A stretch of DNA of 64,000 nt, from contig NZ_LR732544.1 of the NCBI RefSeq assembly GCF_902506575.1, positions 5,861,650-5,925,649 on the forward strand, given 5' to 3'. The position numbers and the translations under genes are program-made. Below, one piece after another: positions 34,435-42,625 of the stretch (positions are counted from its first letter, which is position 1; every line of letters begins with the position of its first letter). The stretch is from Streptomyces mexicanus. Its GTDB lineage: Bacteria; Actinomycetota; Actinomycetes; Streptomycetales; Streptomycetaceae. The notes beneath the pieces were generated by a model. It was given only the letters and a program-made list of their open reading frames with translations. It had not been told where the DNA came from and did no database searches.

Positions 34435-35316
34435 ATGGACGACAACCACCTGGGAGACTTCCTGCGCGCACGCCGCGCCGGCCTGCAACCGCAGGACGTC
34501 GGCATGACCAGCTACGGAGCCCGCAGGGTCGCCGGGCTGCGCCGCGAGGAGGTCGCCGTCCTGACCGGAGTGAACGCCGACTACTACACCCGCCTCGAAC
34601 AAGGCCGCGAACGCAACCCCTCACCCCAGGTGGTCGACGCGCTCAGCCGCGCGCTGCGCCTCGACGCGGACGCCCGCGCGCACTTGTACCGGCTGGCCGG
34701 GGCCACGCCCGGCGAACGGCCCTGCGCCCACGCCGCCGAGCGGGTCGGCCGGGCGCTTCGGCAGCTGATGGACGGCTACCCGAACACGCCGGCGTTCGTC
34801 ATGAGCCGGACCCTGGACCTCCTCGCCGTCAACGCCTTGGCCGACGCCCTCTACGCCCCGTTCGAGCCGGCGGACAACCTGGCCCGCATGACCTTCCTCG
34901 ACCCGGCGGGCCGCACCTTCTACACGGACTGGGACCGGGCGGCACAGGCCACTGTCGCCAACCTTCGCGAGGCGACCGGATTCGACCCGGACAACCCCCG
35001 GCTGCGCGAACTCGTCACCACCCTCACCGAACGCAGCGCGGACTTCGCCCGCCTCTGGCGGGCCCACACCGTACGGGGCAAAGCACGGGACGCCAAACAC
35101 CTCCTCCACCCGGACGTCGGCCCGCTCACCCTCACCTATCAAGCGTTCGACGTGCGCGAGACACCCGGCCAGCAGCTCGTCATCTACCATGCCGAACCAG
35201 GCAGCCCCAGCGCCCAGTCGCTCGATCTGCTCGGTTCCATCCATGCCACCCGGCGCCGGTTCGGTTCCGGCCCTACCGCCGACCAACCGACGGAACGTGG
35301 AGATCGGCGACGGTAG
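34435..35316 (+). CDS. XRE-family regulator with MmyB-like ligand-binding domain
   Basis: 293 residues. The helix-turn-helix region YGARRVAGLRREEVAVLTGVNADYYTRLEQGRERNPSPQVVDALSRALRL is followed by an MmyB-like domain (LDLLAVNALADALYAPFEPADNLARMTFLDPAGRTFYTDWDRAAQ and LHPDVGPLTLTYQAFDV). TAGCCT lies 7 bases ahead of the ATG, so the transcript is probably leaderless. The 37-bp palindrome just upstream and the divergent SDR genes suggest autorepression and control of those enzymes. Confidence 0.93.
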   Translation: MDDNHLGDFLRARRAGLQPQDVGMTSYGARRVAGLRREEVAVLTGVNADYYTRLEQGRERNPSPQVVDALSRALRLDADARAHLYRLAGATPGERPCAHAAERVGRALRQLMDGYPNTPAFVMSRTLDLLAVNALADALYAPFEPADNLARMTFLDPAGRTFYTDWDRAAQATVANLREATGFDPDNPRLRELVTTLTERSADFARLWRAHTVRGKARDAKHLLHPDVGPLTLTYQAFDVRETPGQQLVIYHAEPGSPSAQSLDLLGSIHATRRRFGSGPTADQPTERGDRRR

Positions 35317-35423
35317 GTCGGCTTCGCCTCCGCGTGTTTCGCAGGTGCCGGCAGCCGCTCCGTCGTCGCGGCCTCATTCGGTCATATCGACACCAGCAGT
35401 GGATCACCGATCCCAGCAATGGT

Positions 35424-37655
35424 TCATCCGTCCCTCAGGGCGGCAGCGGTGACGGTTCCCTCGATGGTGGCGACGGGTCCTTCGTAGAGGATCCGGCCGC
35501 CGTGCCGGCCGGGGCCCGGGCCCAGGTCGATGAGCCAGTCGGCGCGCCGGACGACATCGAGGTGGTGCTCGATGACGACCACGGTGTGGCGTCGGTCGAG
35601 GAGCCGGTCGAGGACGTCGAGCAGGACGCCGATGTCGCGCAGGTGCAGCCCGGTGGTGGGTTCGTCGAGGACGTAGAGGGTCGGTTCGGTGGCCGCGCGC
35701 AGCTCCTTGGCGATCTTGACGCGCTGGCATTCGCCACCGGACAGCGTGGTGAGCGGCTGGCCGAGGCGGAGGTAGCCGAGTCCGACCTGCTCCAAGTGGC
35801 GGAGCGCCTCGCGGATCTGCCGGTCCGGCAGTCGGGAGATGGCGTCGGTGATGGTGAGGTCGTCGATGTCCGCGACGGACAGCCCGTTCACCCGGTGGCG
35901 CAGCACCTCGTCGGTGAACCGCCGTCCCTGGCAGGTCTCGCAGACGGTCTCCTGGTCGTCCATGAAGGCGAGGTCGGTGTGGATGACGCCGAGTCCTTTG
36001 CAGTCGGGGCAGGCGCCTTCGGAGTTGGCGCTGAACAGGCCGGCGGGCAGCCCGCTGTGCCGGGCGAAGAGCTTGCGGATGCCGGCGGCGATCCCGGTGT
36101 AGGTGACGGGGGTGGAACGGCGGTTGGTGCTGACCGGTTTCTGGTCGATGACGACCGCGTCGTGCTGGGCGACCAGTTCCGCCGCGAGGCTGGACTTGCC
36201 CGAACCGGCGACCCCGGTCAGGACGGTGAGCACTCCTGCGGGGATGGTCACGGTGAGGTTCTTGAGGTTGTTGCGGGTGGCACCGGTCACCGTGATGGCA
36301 CCGGTGGCGGCCCGCGGGTCGTCGGCAATCCGGGTGCGCCGGTCCAGGGCCGCGGCGGTCGCGGTCCGCGCCGCCCGGAGCTCCTCGAAGGTTCCCTGGA
36401 AGACCAGTTGTCCTCCTTCCGCGCCGGCGCCGGGCCCGATCTCGACGATCTGGTCGGCGACCTCCATCACGGCGGGGTCGTGCTCGACGACGAGGACGGT
36501 GTTGCCCTTGTCCCGCAACTGCCGCAGCAAGGCGGTCATGGAGGCGACGTCGTGCGGGTGGAGGCCGACGGTGGGCTCGTCGAAGACGTAGAGCATCTCG
36601 ATGAGACTGCTGCCGAGGTGCTTCACCGTCTTGATCCGCTGCGACTCTCCGCCGGACAGGCTGGTGGTGGCGCGGCCGAGATGGAGGTATCCGAGCCCGA
36701 TGGTGACCATGGCCCGCAGCCGCTCGGTGAGGGCGGCCACGACCGGCGCGACGGCGGGGTCGGTCACCTGCTCCACGACGCCGATGAGCTCGGTGATCTC
36801 CATACGGGCCATCTCGCCGATGGTGTACCCGAGCACGGTGGCGGTGCGGGCCGCCTCGTGGAGACGGTCCCCGTGGCACTCGGGACAGGTGGCGGAGCGG
36901 GTGAACCGGTCGATGACCCGCCTCTTGCGATCGGAGAGGTGGTCCCTGGTGCGCAGGTAGATCCGTTCGAACCGCTCGACGATGCCCTGGTAGTCCTTCG
37001 GCAGCCGGGTGCCCAGGCGGGCGGCGTGCTCGCCGCCGTACAGCAGGGCGTGGCGCTCGGCCTCCGGCCAGTCACGCAGCGGGGTGTCCACGTCGAAGCC
37101 GCCGACGTCGGCGTACTTGTTGTACCAGTAGCCGCCCGCACCGAACCCGGGCAGCAGGATCGCGCCCTGGGCCAGGGACAGGTCCAGGTCGAGGAACCGG
37201 TCCACGGCGCTCACCACCACCTCGCCGATCCCGGAGCAGGCCGGGCACATACCGGCCGGGTCGTTGAACGAGAAACGGTTCGACTCGCCCACGTGCGGCG
37301 AGCCGATACGGGAGAACAGCAGCCGCAGGTAGGTCCAGGTGTCGGTGACCGTCCCCACCGTGGACCGGGCGTTCCCGCCGATCCTGCGCTGGTCGATCAC
37401 CACCACCGGGGAGAGCCCCTCGATCCCTTCCGTCTCGGGCCGCGTCCACTTCGGCAGCCGGTTGCGGACGAACGGCGGATGGGTCTCGTTGAGCTGATGC
37501 CGGGCCTCCGCCGCGATCGTCTCGAACACCAACGACGACTTGCCCGACCCCGACACCCCCACGAACACGACCAGCCGACCGCGCGGGATGTCCACGTCCA
37601 GGCTCTTCAGATTGTTGGTCCGGGCCCCTCGGATCCGCATCACGCGCTCTAGCAT
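35424..37655 (-). CDS. UvrA2-like ABC ATPase (excinuclease subunit A paralogue)
   Basis: 743 residues with two ABC modules. Walker A sites are GVSGSGKSS (near 33) and GVAGSGKSS. Signatures are SLSGGESQR and TLSGGECQR, with Walker B regions YVFDEPTVGLHPHD and YVLDEPTTGLHLRD. Zinc-binding CxxC pairs occur in CPACSG, CPECHG, CPDCKG and CETCQG. At 743 residues it is much shorter than housekeeping UvrA (about 950), consistent with loss of the UvrB-binding region, as in UvrA2/DrrC-type proteins linked to tolerance of DNA-binding drugs. Divergent from a WYL regulator, which probably controls it. Confidence 0.92.
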   Translation of the reverse strand: MLERVMRIRGARTNNLKSLDVDIPRGRLVVFVGVSGSGKSSLVFETIAAEARHQLNETHPPFVRNRLPKWTRPETEGIEGLSPVVVIDQRRIGGNARSTVGTVTDTWTYLRLLFSRIGSPHVGESNRFSFNDPAGMCPACSGIGEVVVSAVDRFLDLDLSLAQGAILLPGFGAGGYWYNKYADVGGFDVDTPLRDWPEAERHALLYGGEHAARLGTRLPKDYQGIVERFERIYLRTRDHLSDRKRRVIDRFTRSATCPECHGDRLHEAARTATVLGYTIGEMARMEITELIGVVEQVTDPAVAPVVAALTERLRAMVTIGLGYLHLGRATTSLSGGESQRIKTVKHLGSSLIEMLYVFDEPTVGLHPHDVASMTALLRQLRDKGNTVLVVEHDPAVMEVADQIVEIGPGAGAEGGQLVFQGTFEELRAARTATAAALDRRTRIADDPRAATGAITVTGATRNNLKNLTVTIPAGVLTVLTGVAGSGKSSLAAELVAQHDAVVIDQKPVSTNRRSTPVTYTGIAAGIRKLFARHSGLPAGLFSANSEGACPDCKGLGVIHTDLAFMDDQETVCETCQGRRFTDEVLRHRVNGLSVADIDDLTITDAISRLPDRQIREALRHLEQVGLGYLRLGQPLTTLSGGECQRVKIAKELRAATEPTLYVLDEPTTGLHLRDIGVLLDVLDRLLDRRHTVVVIEHHLDVVRRADWLIDLGPGPGRHGGRILYEGPVATIEGTVTAAALRDG

Positions 37656-37779
37656 GCGACGAGGCTACGAAGAGATGCGGCCAGGTTCTGACCGCAAAAG
37701 CGACAGCACCAGCACAGTGACAGCGACAGCGACCGTGACCTTCACCGGGACCATGAGTGAGACGGAGTGACGGGGACCC

Positions 37780-38733
37780 ATGCCGGATGTCACCCAGCGC
37801 ATCCTCGCCCTGCTGGCGACCCTGCAGACCGGGCGGTCGTTCAGCGGCGACGAACTCGCCGCACGGCTCGAGGTCAGCCCTCGGACCCTGCGCCGCGACA
37901 TCGACCGCCTGCGCGGCTATGGATACCCGGTCAGCGCCCAGCCCGGCCCCGGTGGCCACTACCGCCTCGCCACGGGCACCGTCCTGCCGCCCCTGTCGTT
38001 CGACGACGACGAGGCCATCGCGACCCTCCTCGGGCTGGCCACCCTCGCCGCGACCGGCAGCGCCGCCCACGGCAGCGTGGACGAAGCCGCCACTCGGGCC
38101 TACGGCAAGGTCGACCAGTACCTCCCCAAGCGGCTGCGCCACCGTGCGGCCCAGCTCCGCGCGAGCCTGGAGACCGGCACGGCTCCGGCCCCGAGCACGA
38201 GCGCCGAGGCCCTGGCGACCCTGGCCGAGGCCATCCAGCACCGCCGCGTCATCACCTTCGACTACACCGGCAAGGACGGCGCGGTCACGTCCCGCCGCGT
38301 CGATCCCTACCGGCACGTCCACCACCACATGCGCTGGTACCTGCTGGCCTGGGACGTCGACAAGGGCGACTGGCGTGTCTTCCGCATCGACCGGATGAGC
38401 CGCCTGGAGAGCTCCACCAGCACCTACCTACCGCGGCCGCTGCCCGCGGACACCGCGCTCGACTACCTCCGCCAAGGGCTGCACAAGAACCGCACGCGTG
38501 TCGTGCTCACCGTTCAGGCGCCCCTGTCCACCGTGCTCGGGGCCTTCACCCATCAGGATGCCGAGATCGTGGCCCTGGACGACCGGCGGACGAGGGTGGT
38601 GCTGATGCTCGACACCTGGCAGTGGCTGCTGCTTGATCTTGCCTTCCTGGACGCTGAGTTCATCGTCGAGGAACCACCCGGTTTCCGGACCGCCCTCCGC
38701 TCCTTCGGGGAGCGTCTCCTGCGCGGTACGTAG
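37780..38733 (+). CDS. WYL-domain transcriptional regulator (YafY/DeoR-like)
   Basis: 317 residues. A winged helix-turn-helix spans residues about 5-60 (RILALLATLQTGRSFSGDELAARLEVSPRTLRRDIDRLRGYGYPV). A WYL domain follows from about 148: RRVITFDYTGKDGAVTSRRVDPYRHVHHHMRWYLLAWDVDKGDWRVFRIDRM, with the literal WYL. A C-terminal extension follows. WYL domains bind nucleic acids or nucleotides and often report DNA damage. The divergent UvrA2-like gene is the likely target. Confidence 0.93.
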   Translation: MPDVTQRILALLATLQTGRSFSGDELAARLEVSPRTLRRDIDRLRGYGYPVSAQPGPGGHYRLATGTVLPPLSFDDDEAIATLLGLATLAATGSAAHGSVDEAATRAYGKVDQYLPKRLRHRAAQLRASLETGTAPAPSTSAEALATLAEAIQHRRVITFDYTGKDGAVTSRRVDPYRHVHHHMRWYLLAWDVDKGDWRVFRIDRMSRLESSTSTYLPRPLPADTALDYLRQGLHKNRTRVVLTVQAPLSTVLGAFTHQDAEIVALDDRRTRVVLMLDTWQWLLLDLAFLDAEFIVEEPPGFRTALRSFGERLLRGT

Positions 38734-38739
38734 GGCCGG

Positions 38740-38835
38740 GACCGCGATGGTGCCGCCGCACCCCACGACCAGCCCTCCGTCGGGCACCATGGCCACCGCG
38801 GTCACCTCCGAGGGGACACCGGGCGGGGCCGTTGC
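38740..38835 (-). pseudogene. Possible WD40-type repeat remnant
   Basis: A short minus-strand frame reads SEVTAVAMVPDGGLVVGCGGTIAVPAL, which looks like one blade of an actinobacterial WD40/beta-propeller protein. It is isolated, with no start and no further repeats. The rest of 38734-39069 shows nothing else. Confidence 0.3.
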
Positions 38836-39069
38836 CCCTGCCGTGTCAGCGCGGCAACACCGGGAGGCAGACATCGGCCGGGGGAGAGGTCGGCCCGGGC
38901 GGGTACCGACGCGCAGCATGCCGCCGGCGCCGGAGGCGTCACACGTGATGTCGACGTCGGCCTCCGTGACCAGTCCCCTGACAACGTGGTCGGACGACGT
39001 GGTCAGGGGGAGCAGAGTGGCGGTGGCGGGTCAGGGAACACAGGGGAGAAGCGACCGGGGAGGTGTGCG

Positions 39070-40260
39070 GTGGACGGTGGGCGTTTGGAACTGGATGAGG
39101 TGTTGCGCGCGGCGGAGGACGCCGCGCCGGTGGACTCGGTCGACGTGGTCGCCGAGAACCTGAAGAAGAGGTTCGGGGCGCAGGTGGTCTCCCTCCTGCT
39201 CGCCGATCTGATCGGGGAGGAGATGGTCCGGCTGCCGCATGCCGACGAGCCTGACAAGGGTGGACTGGAGCGAGTGGACTTGTGTGGCAGCGTGTACGAG
39301 CGGGTCCTGCGCAGCCAGCGTCTCCATGAGGAGAGGGACGAGGAGGGCGTGCGCATGGTCGCACCGGTGACGAACCGAGGCGACTGCATCGGCGTGCTGG
39401 AGCTGTCACTGCCCTCGGCCGATGACGACGTCCGCGACCAGATTGCGCAGGCTGCCCACGCGCTGGCGTACATCGTGGTCACCGACCGCCGCTTCACCGA
39501 CCTGTATCACTGGGGCAGACGGACGACCCGGACCAGCCTGGCCGCGGAAATCCAGTATCAGTTGCTGCCGTCGGCCTCCTGCTGCGAGGCGGCACAGTTC
39601 ACCCTGGCCGGTGGCCTGGTACCGGCTGACGACATCGGTGGTGACACCTACGACTACGCCGTCAACCGCAACACTCTGCATCTGTCGGTCACCGACGCCA
39701 TGGGGCACGACACCGACTCCGCGCTGCTGGCCACCCTCACGGTCAACGCACTGCGCGGTGCGCGCCGGGCCGGATGCGGGATCACCGAGCAGGCCCGAGC
39801 CGCACACGAGGCCGTCCACGACCATGGCCGGGGGATGACCACCGGCCAGCTGCTGAGCATCAGCCTGGACTCGGGCGCCTGCCGGCTGGTCAACGCGGGC
39901 CATCCCTGGCCGCTGCGGTTGCGGCAGGGCCGGGTGGAAGAAGTGCCACTGAAGATCGACTTTCCGTTCGGTATCCCCTTTCCGGTCACCTATGAGGCAC
40001 AGGAGCTGGGACTGCTGCCCGGTGACCGCCTGGTGCTGGTGACCGATGGCATGCAGGAGCGCGGCGCCGACGCCGTGGACCTGTCGGCTCTCGTCCGGGC
40101 CACCTGTGAGGAACATCCCCGTGAAGTGGTGCGGACCCTGACCGAGGCGGTCCATGACGCCTACCGAGGGCATCTGCCCGATGACGCGACCACGCTGGTG
40201 CTCGACTGGCACGGCACCGACTCCTGTGCACGGACTACTGATGCCGGCTCCAACGCGTAG
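39070..40260 (+). CDS. SpoIIE/PP2C-type serine phosphatase with GAF-like sensor
   Basis: 396 residues. The N-terminal part, about 20-150, looks GAF-like (VVAENLKKRFGAQVVSLLLADLIGEEMVRLP and MVAPVTNRGDCIGVLELSLP). The C-terminal part, about 175-385, is a PP2C/SpoIIE phosphatase: EIQYQLLPS, LVPADDIGGDTYDYAVNRNTLHLSVTDAMGHD (metal-binding Asp residues), INAGHP-like VNAGHPWPL, and DRLVLVTDGMQERG. GGGGAGG is 7 bases before the GTG at 39070. Such proteins dephosphorylate anti-sigma-factor antagonists; a STAS protein lies 21 kb away, but there is no evidence for a direct link. Confidence 0.92.
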   Translation: MDGGRLELDEVLRAAEDAAPVDSVDVVAENLKKRFGAQVVSLLLADLIGEEMVRLPHADEPDKGGLERVDLCGSVYERVLRSQRLHEERDEEGVRMVAPVTNRGDCIGVLELSLPSADDDVRDQIAQAAHALAYIVVTDRRFTDLYHWGRRTTRTSLAAEIQYQLLPSASCCEAAQFTLAGGLVPADDIGGDTYDYAVNRNTLHLSVTDAMGHDTDSALLATLTVNALRGARRAGCGITEQARAAHEAVHDHGRGMTTGQLLSISLDSGACRLVNAGHPWPLRLRQGRVEEVPLKIDFPFGIPFPVTYEAQELGLLPGDRLVLVTDGMQERGADAVDLSALVRATCEEHPREVVRTLTEAVHDAYRGHLPDDATTLVLDWHGTDSCARTTDAGSNA

Positions 40261-40441
40261 AACCCCGCCCTTCCGGTCGGCCGCGGCCTCGGCGACGGTC
40301 GTTCGGGAACGCCGGCCTCATGCCCGATGTCGCGCCTGAAGCGGAGCATCACCCGCCCGCTTCCACGCAAGGCCGGCGCCCGGAGACCATCGCCCTCCAC
40401 GCTGCGGTGTGTCCGAGTGCTTGGATCTAGGCACGCCGGCG

Positions 40442-40894
40442 TCAGGAGAAGGTTTTCTGATCATCTTTCGCGCCCTTGACGCGCTTTCTCTCTGACACCT
40501 GCCGTGCGCAGCCGTTGCTGCGGGTGACAGCCTGCCGGCCGTGCAGGTCCTCCAGCCGGGCGAGGAGCTGTGCGCGCACGGCCGTGAGTTCGTCGATGCG
40601 GTGCTGGATCACGGCCAGGCGCTGCTCGAAGACCTCCACCTTGGCGGTCGGGTCGTCGCAGCGGTGGCCACCGATGACCTCGTCGCGCAGGCAAGTGCCG
40701 AGAAGGCGCAGGTCCTCGGTCGTCAGGCCGGCGGCCAGGAGCAGGCGGATGTTCTCGACGACCTTCACGGCGTCGGGCGGGTAGGTCCGGTAGCCGTTGG
40801 GCGAGCGCTCGGGGGGGAGCAGGCCGTGCTCTTCGTAGTACCGCAAGGCCCGCGTGGTGGTGCCGGTGGCGCGCGCGAGTTCTCCGATGCGCAT
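40442..40894 (-). CDS. MerR-family transcriptional regulator
   Basis: 150 residues. The winged helix MRIGELARATGTTTRALRYYEEHGLLPPERSPNGYRTYPPDAVKVVENIRLLLAAGLTTEDLRLL starts at the first residue. A dimerisation helix follows (EQRLAVIQHRIDELTAVRAQLLARLEDLHG). Two Cys are present (GTCLRDEV, GHRCDD), in a region where redox or metal sensors carry ligands. The tail is Lys-rich. It follows the MFS transporter on the same strand (86-bp gap) and probably controls that operon through the MerR-type site at 42267-42288. Confidence 0.92.
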   Translation of the reverse strand: MRIGELARATGTTTRALRYYEEHGLLPPERSPNGYRTYPPDAVKVVENIRLLLAAGLTTEDLRLLGTCLRDEVIGGHRCDDPTAKVEVFEQRLAVIQHRIDELTAVRAQLLARLEDLHGRQAVTRSNGCARQVSERKRVKGAKDDQKTFS

Positions 40895-40980
40895 GCGACG
40901 ACTCCTGTCACGAAGAAGGACGGCGGGCTGTGCCGCAGCATACGTGCGGGGGCGGGGCGCGGTTTCGGCGGGCGAGGCCG

Positions 40981-42252
40981 TCACCGGCCGACCGCCTGCT
41001 CGGCAGCCCGGGGGGCGCTTGCCGGGCCGGCAGCCGGGGCTGCCGGCGCGGTCCGGCGCCGCTCGCCGGCGGTCTCGACGAGCGCGAGGACCAGGGCGAG
41101 GGCTGCGACGGCCGCGCCCGCCACAGGCAGCCACCGCAGCCCGGCGCCGGCCGCGATGATCCGCCCGCCGAGCCAGCCGCCGAGCGCGGTGCCGAGGTTG
41201 AACGCCGAGCTCTGGACGGTCAGCGCCAGGGTCCGGGCCTGGTGGGAGGCGACGTCGAGCAGTCGGGTGTTCACCGCCGGGATGACGGCGTAGTAGGCGG
41301 CACCGAACAGGAAGAGGAATGCCACGGCCGGCACCTTCAGGGGCGCCGTGACGCCGAGCAGCAGCAGTGCGGCGGCCAGTGCCGCCACGGTCGCGGACAC
41401 CGCGCCGAGCACCGAGCGGTCGGTGAGCCTGCCGCCGACGAGGTTGCCGAGGGTGCCGCCCACACCGAACAGGAGCAGCAGCACGGTCACCGTGGAGGCG
41501 TCGAAGCCGACGGTGTCGGTGAGCAACGGGGTGACGTAGGTGTAGGCGGTGAAGGAGGCAGCCGCGGCGAGCGCGGTGATCCCGGTGACGGCCCGCACCC
41601 TGCGGTCGCCCAGGACGCGCAGCTCGCCCAGGCGCCCGCGGTCCTCCTCGGCAGAGATGGCGGGGCTGTCCGGGGCGAGCGCGGCCACCGGGAGCGTGGC
41701 CGCGAGGGTCAGCAGGACGACGGCCCAGAAGGTGGCGCGCCAGCCGAGCCATTGGCCCAGGGCGGTGCCCATCGGCAGGCCGGCGATCATGGCCAGGCTG
41801 AAGCCGAGGGAGACCCGGGCGACGGCCGAACCGCGCCGCTCCGGCGGGACGATGTCCGCGGCGGTGGCGAAGAACAGCGGCATCAGGGCCGAGTGGGCGA
41901 GCGCGGCGGCGATCCGGCCCGCGGCCAGCGGCAGGAACGACGGTGCGAGGGCGGACAGGACGTTGCCCACGGCGTAGCAGGCCATCAGCGTGACGAGCAG
42001 CCGCCTGCGCCGGGCGCGCCCGGTGGTCAGCGCCAGCACCGGGCCGCCCAGCACGACGGTCAGGGCGAAGGAGCTGACCAGCAGGCCGGCGGTGGACAAG
42101 GACACATCGGCGTCCGACGCGATGCCGGGCAGCAGGCCGGCGATCATGATCTCGCCCGTGCCGAGAGTGAAGGAGCACAGGGTCAAGACGGTCAGCGCCC
42201 AGCCGGACCCGCGGCCGGGGCGCACGTCGGTGCGGTTGTCGGAAGTCTGCAT
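40981..42252 (-). CDS. MFS drug-type exporter (DHA1-like)
   Basis: 423 residues with 12 predicted membrane helices: ALTVLTLCSFTLGTGEIMIAGLLPGIASDADVSLSTAGLLVSSFALTVVLGGPVLALTTGR, the usual opening of the AraJ/chloramphenicol-resistance branch. GRIAAALAHSALMPLFFATAADIVPPERRGSAVA is the motif-C/loop region. It likely exports a small hydrophobic compound by proton antiport. The last 40 residues are a Pro/Ala-rich cytoplasmic tail. Confidence 0.92.
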   Translation of the reverse strand: MQTSDNRTDVRPGRGSGWALTVLTLCSFTLGTGEIMIAGLLPGIASDADVSLSTAGLLVSSFALTVVLGGPVLALTTGRARRRRLLVTLMACYAVGNVLSALAPSFLPLAAGRIAAALAHSALMPLFFATAADIVPPERRGSAVARVSLGFSLAMIAGLPMGTALGQWLGWRATFWAVVLLTLAATLPVAALAPDSPAISAEEDRGRLGELRVLGDRRVRAVTGITALAAAASFTAYTYVTPLLTDTVGFDASTVTVLLLLFGVGGTLGNLVGGRLTDRSVLGAVSATVAALAAALLLLGVTAPLKVPAVAFLFLFGAAYYAVIPAVNTRLLDVASHQARTLALTVQSSAFNLGTALGGWLGGRIIAAGAGLRWLPVAGAAVAALALVLALVETAGERRRTAPAAPAAGPASAPRAAEQAVGR

Positions 42253-42266
42253 GGCGTAGAGGGTCG

Positions 42267-42288
42267 ACCTGGACGCCGGGGTCAAGGT
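42267..42288 (-). promoter_or_regulatory. MerR-type operator/promoter of the MFS-MerR operon
   Basis: On the plus strand ACCTGGAC-GCCGGG-GTCAAGGT, arms matching at 7 of 8 positions. It lies between a TTGACC -35 (minus strand, 42291-42286) and a poor -10 near 42265-42260, giving the long spacer expected of promoters twisted open by MerR proteins. The MFS ATG is at 42252. Confidence 0.65.
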
Positions 42289-42300
42289 CAAGTCGGCGCC

Positions 42301-42625
42301 GTTCCGGGTCCGGTGACCCACCGCAACCGGAACCGTCGGTCACGGTCGTTTCTCGCGGGATGCGGCTGACCGGTGCGGCCTCTCCCGATCCTCGCGACGG
42401 CTGTGGGCCGGCGCTCCTTGCCGGCGTGGCGGGTGGCGACGATCGAGCCGTCGGGCCGGTTTTCACGTGCCCGGCCTCTGACACGGCCGGTTCCGGATGT
42501 GTGACCTGACCGCGCGGCATCGTCAGATAACCGGCGCCCTGGAATACGGGGGCCCGCCGGGTCGAGGCGCTGGGAGTGCCCCGGCCGGAAGGCACCCGGC
42601 CGGGGTGGGGTGGGGTGCCCCGGGG
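42301..42625. other. Intergenic, no feature recognised
   Basis: About 325 bp between the MFS promoter and the convergent end of the fucosidase gene. No coding frame with family resemblance and no clear terminator was seen. Confidence 0.5.

Noticed and set aside
40930..42369. A 479-codon plus frame opposite the MFS exporter
   Set aside because: Gln/Gly/Arg-rich shadow; the minus strand has 12 membrane helices.
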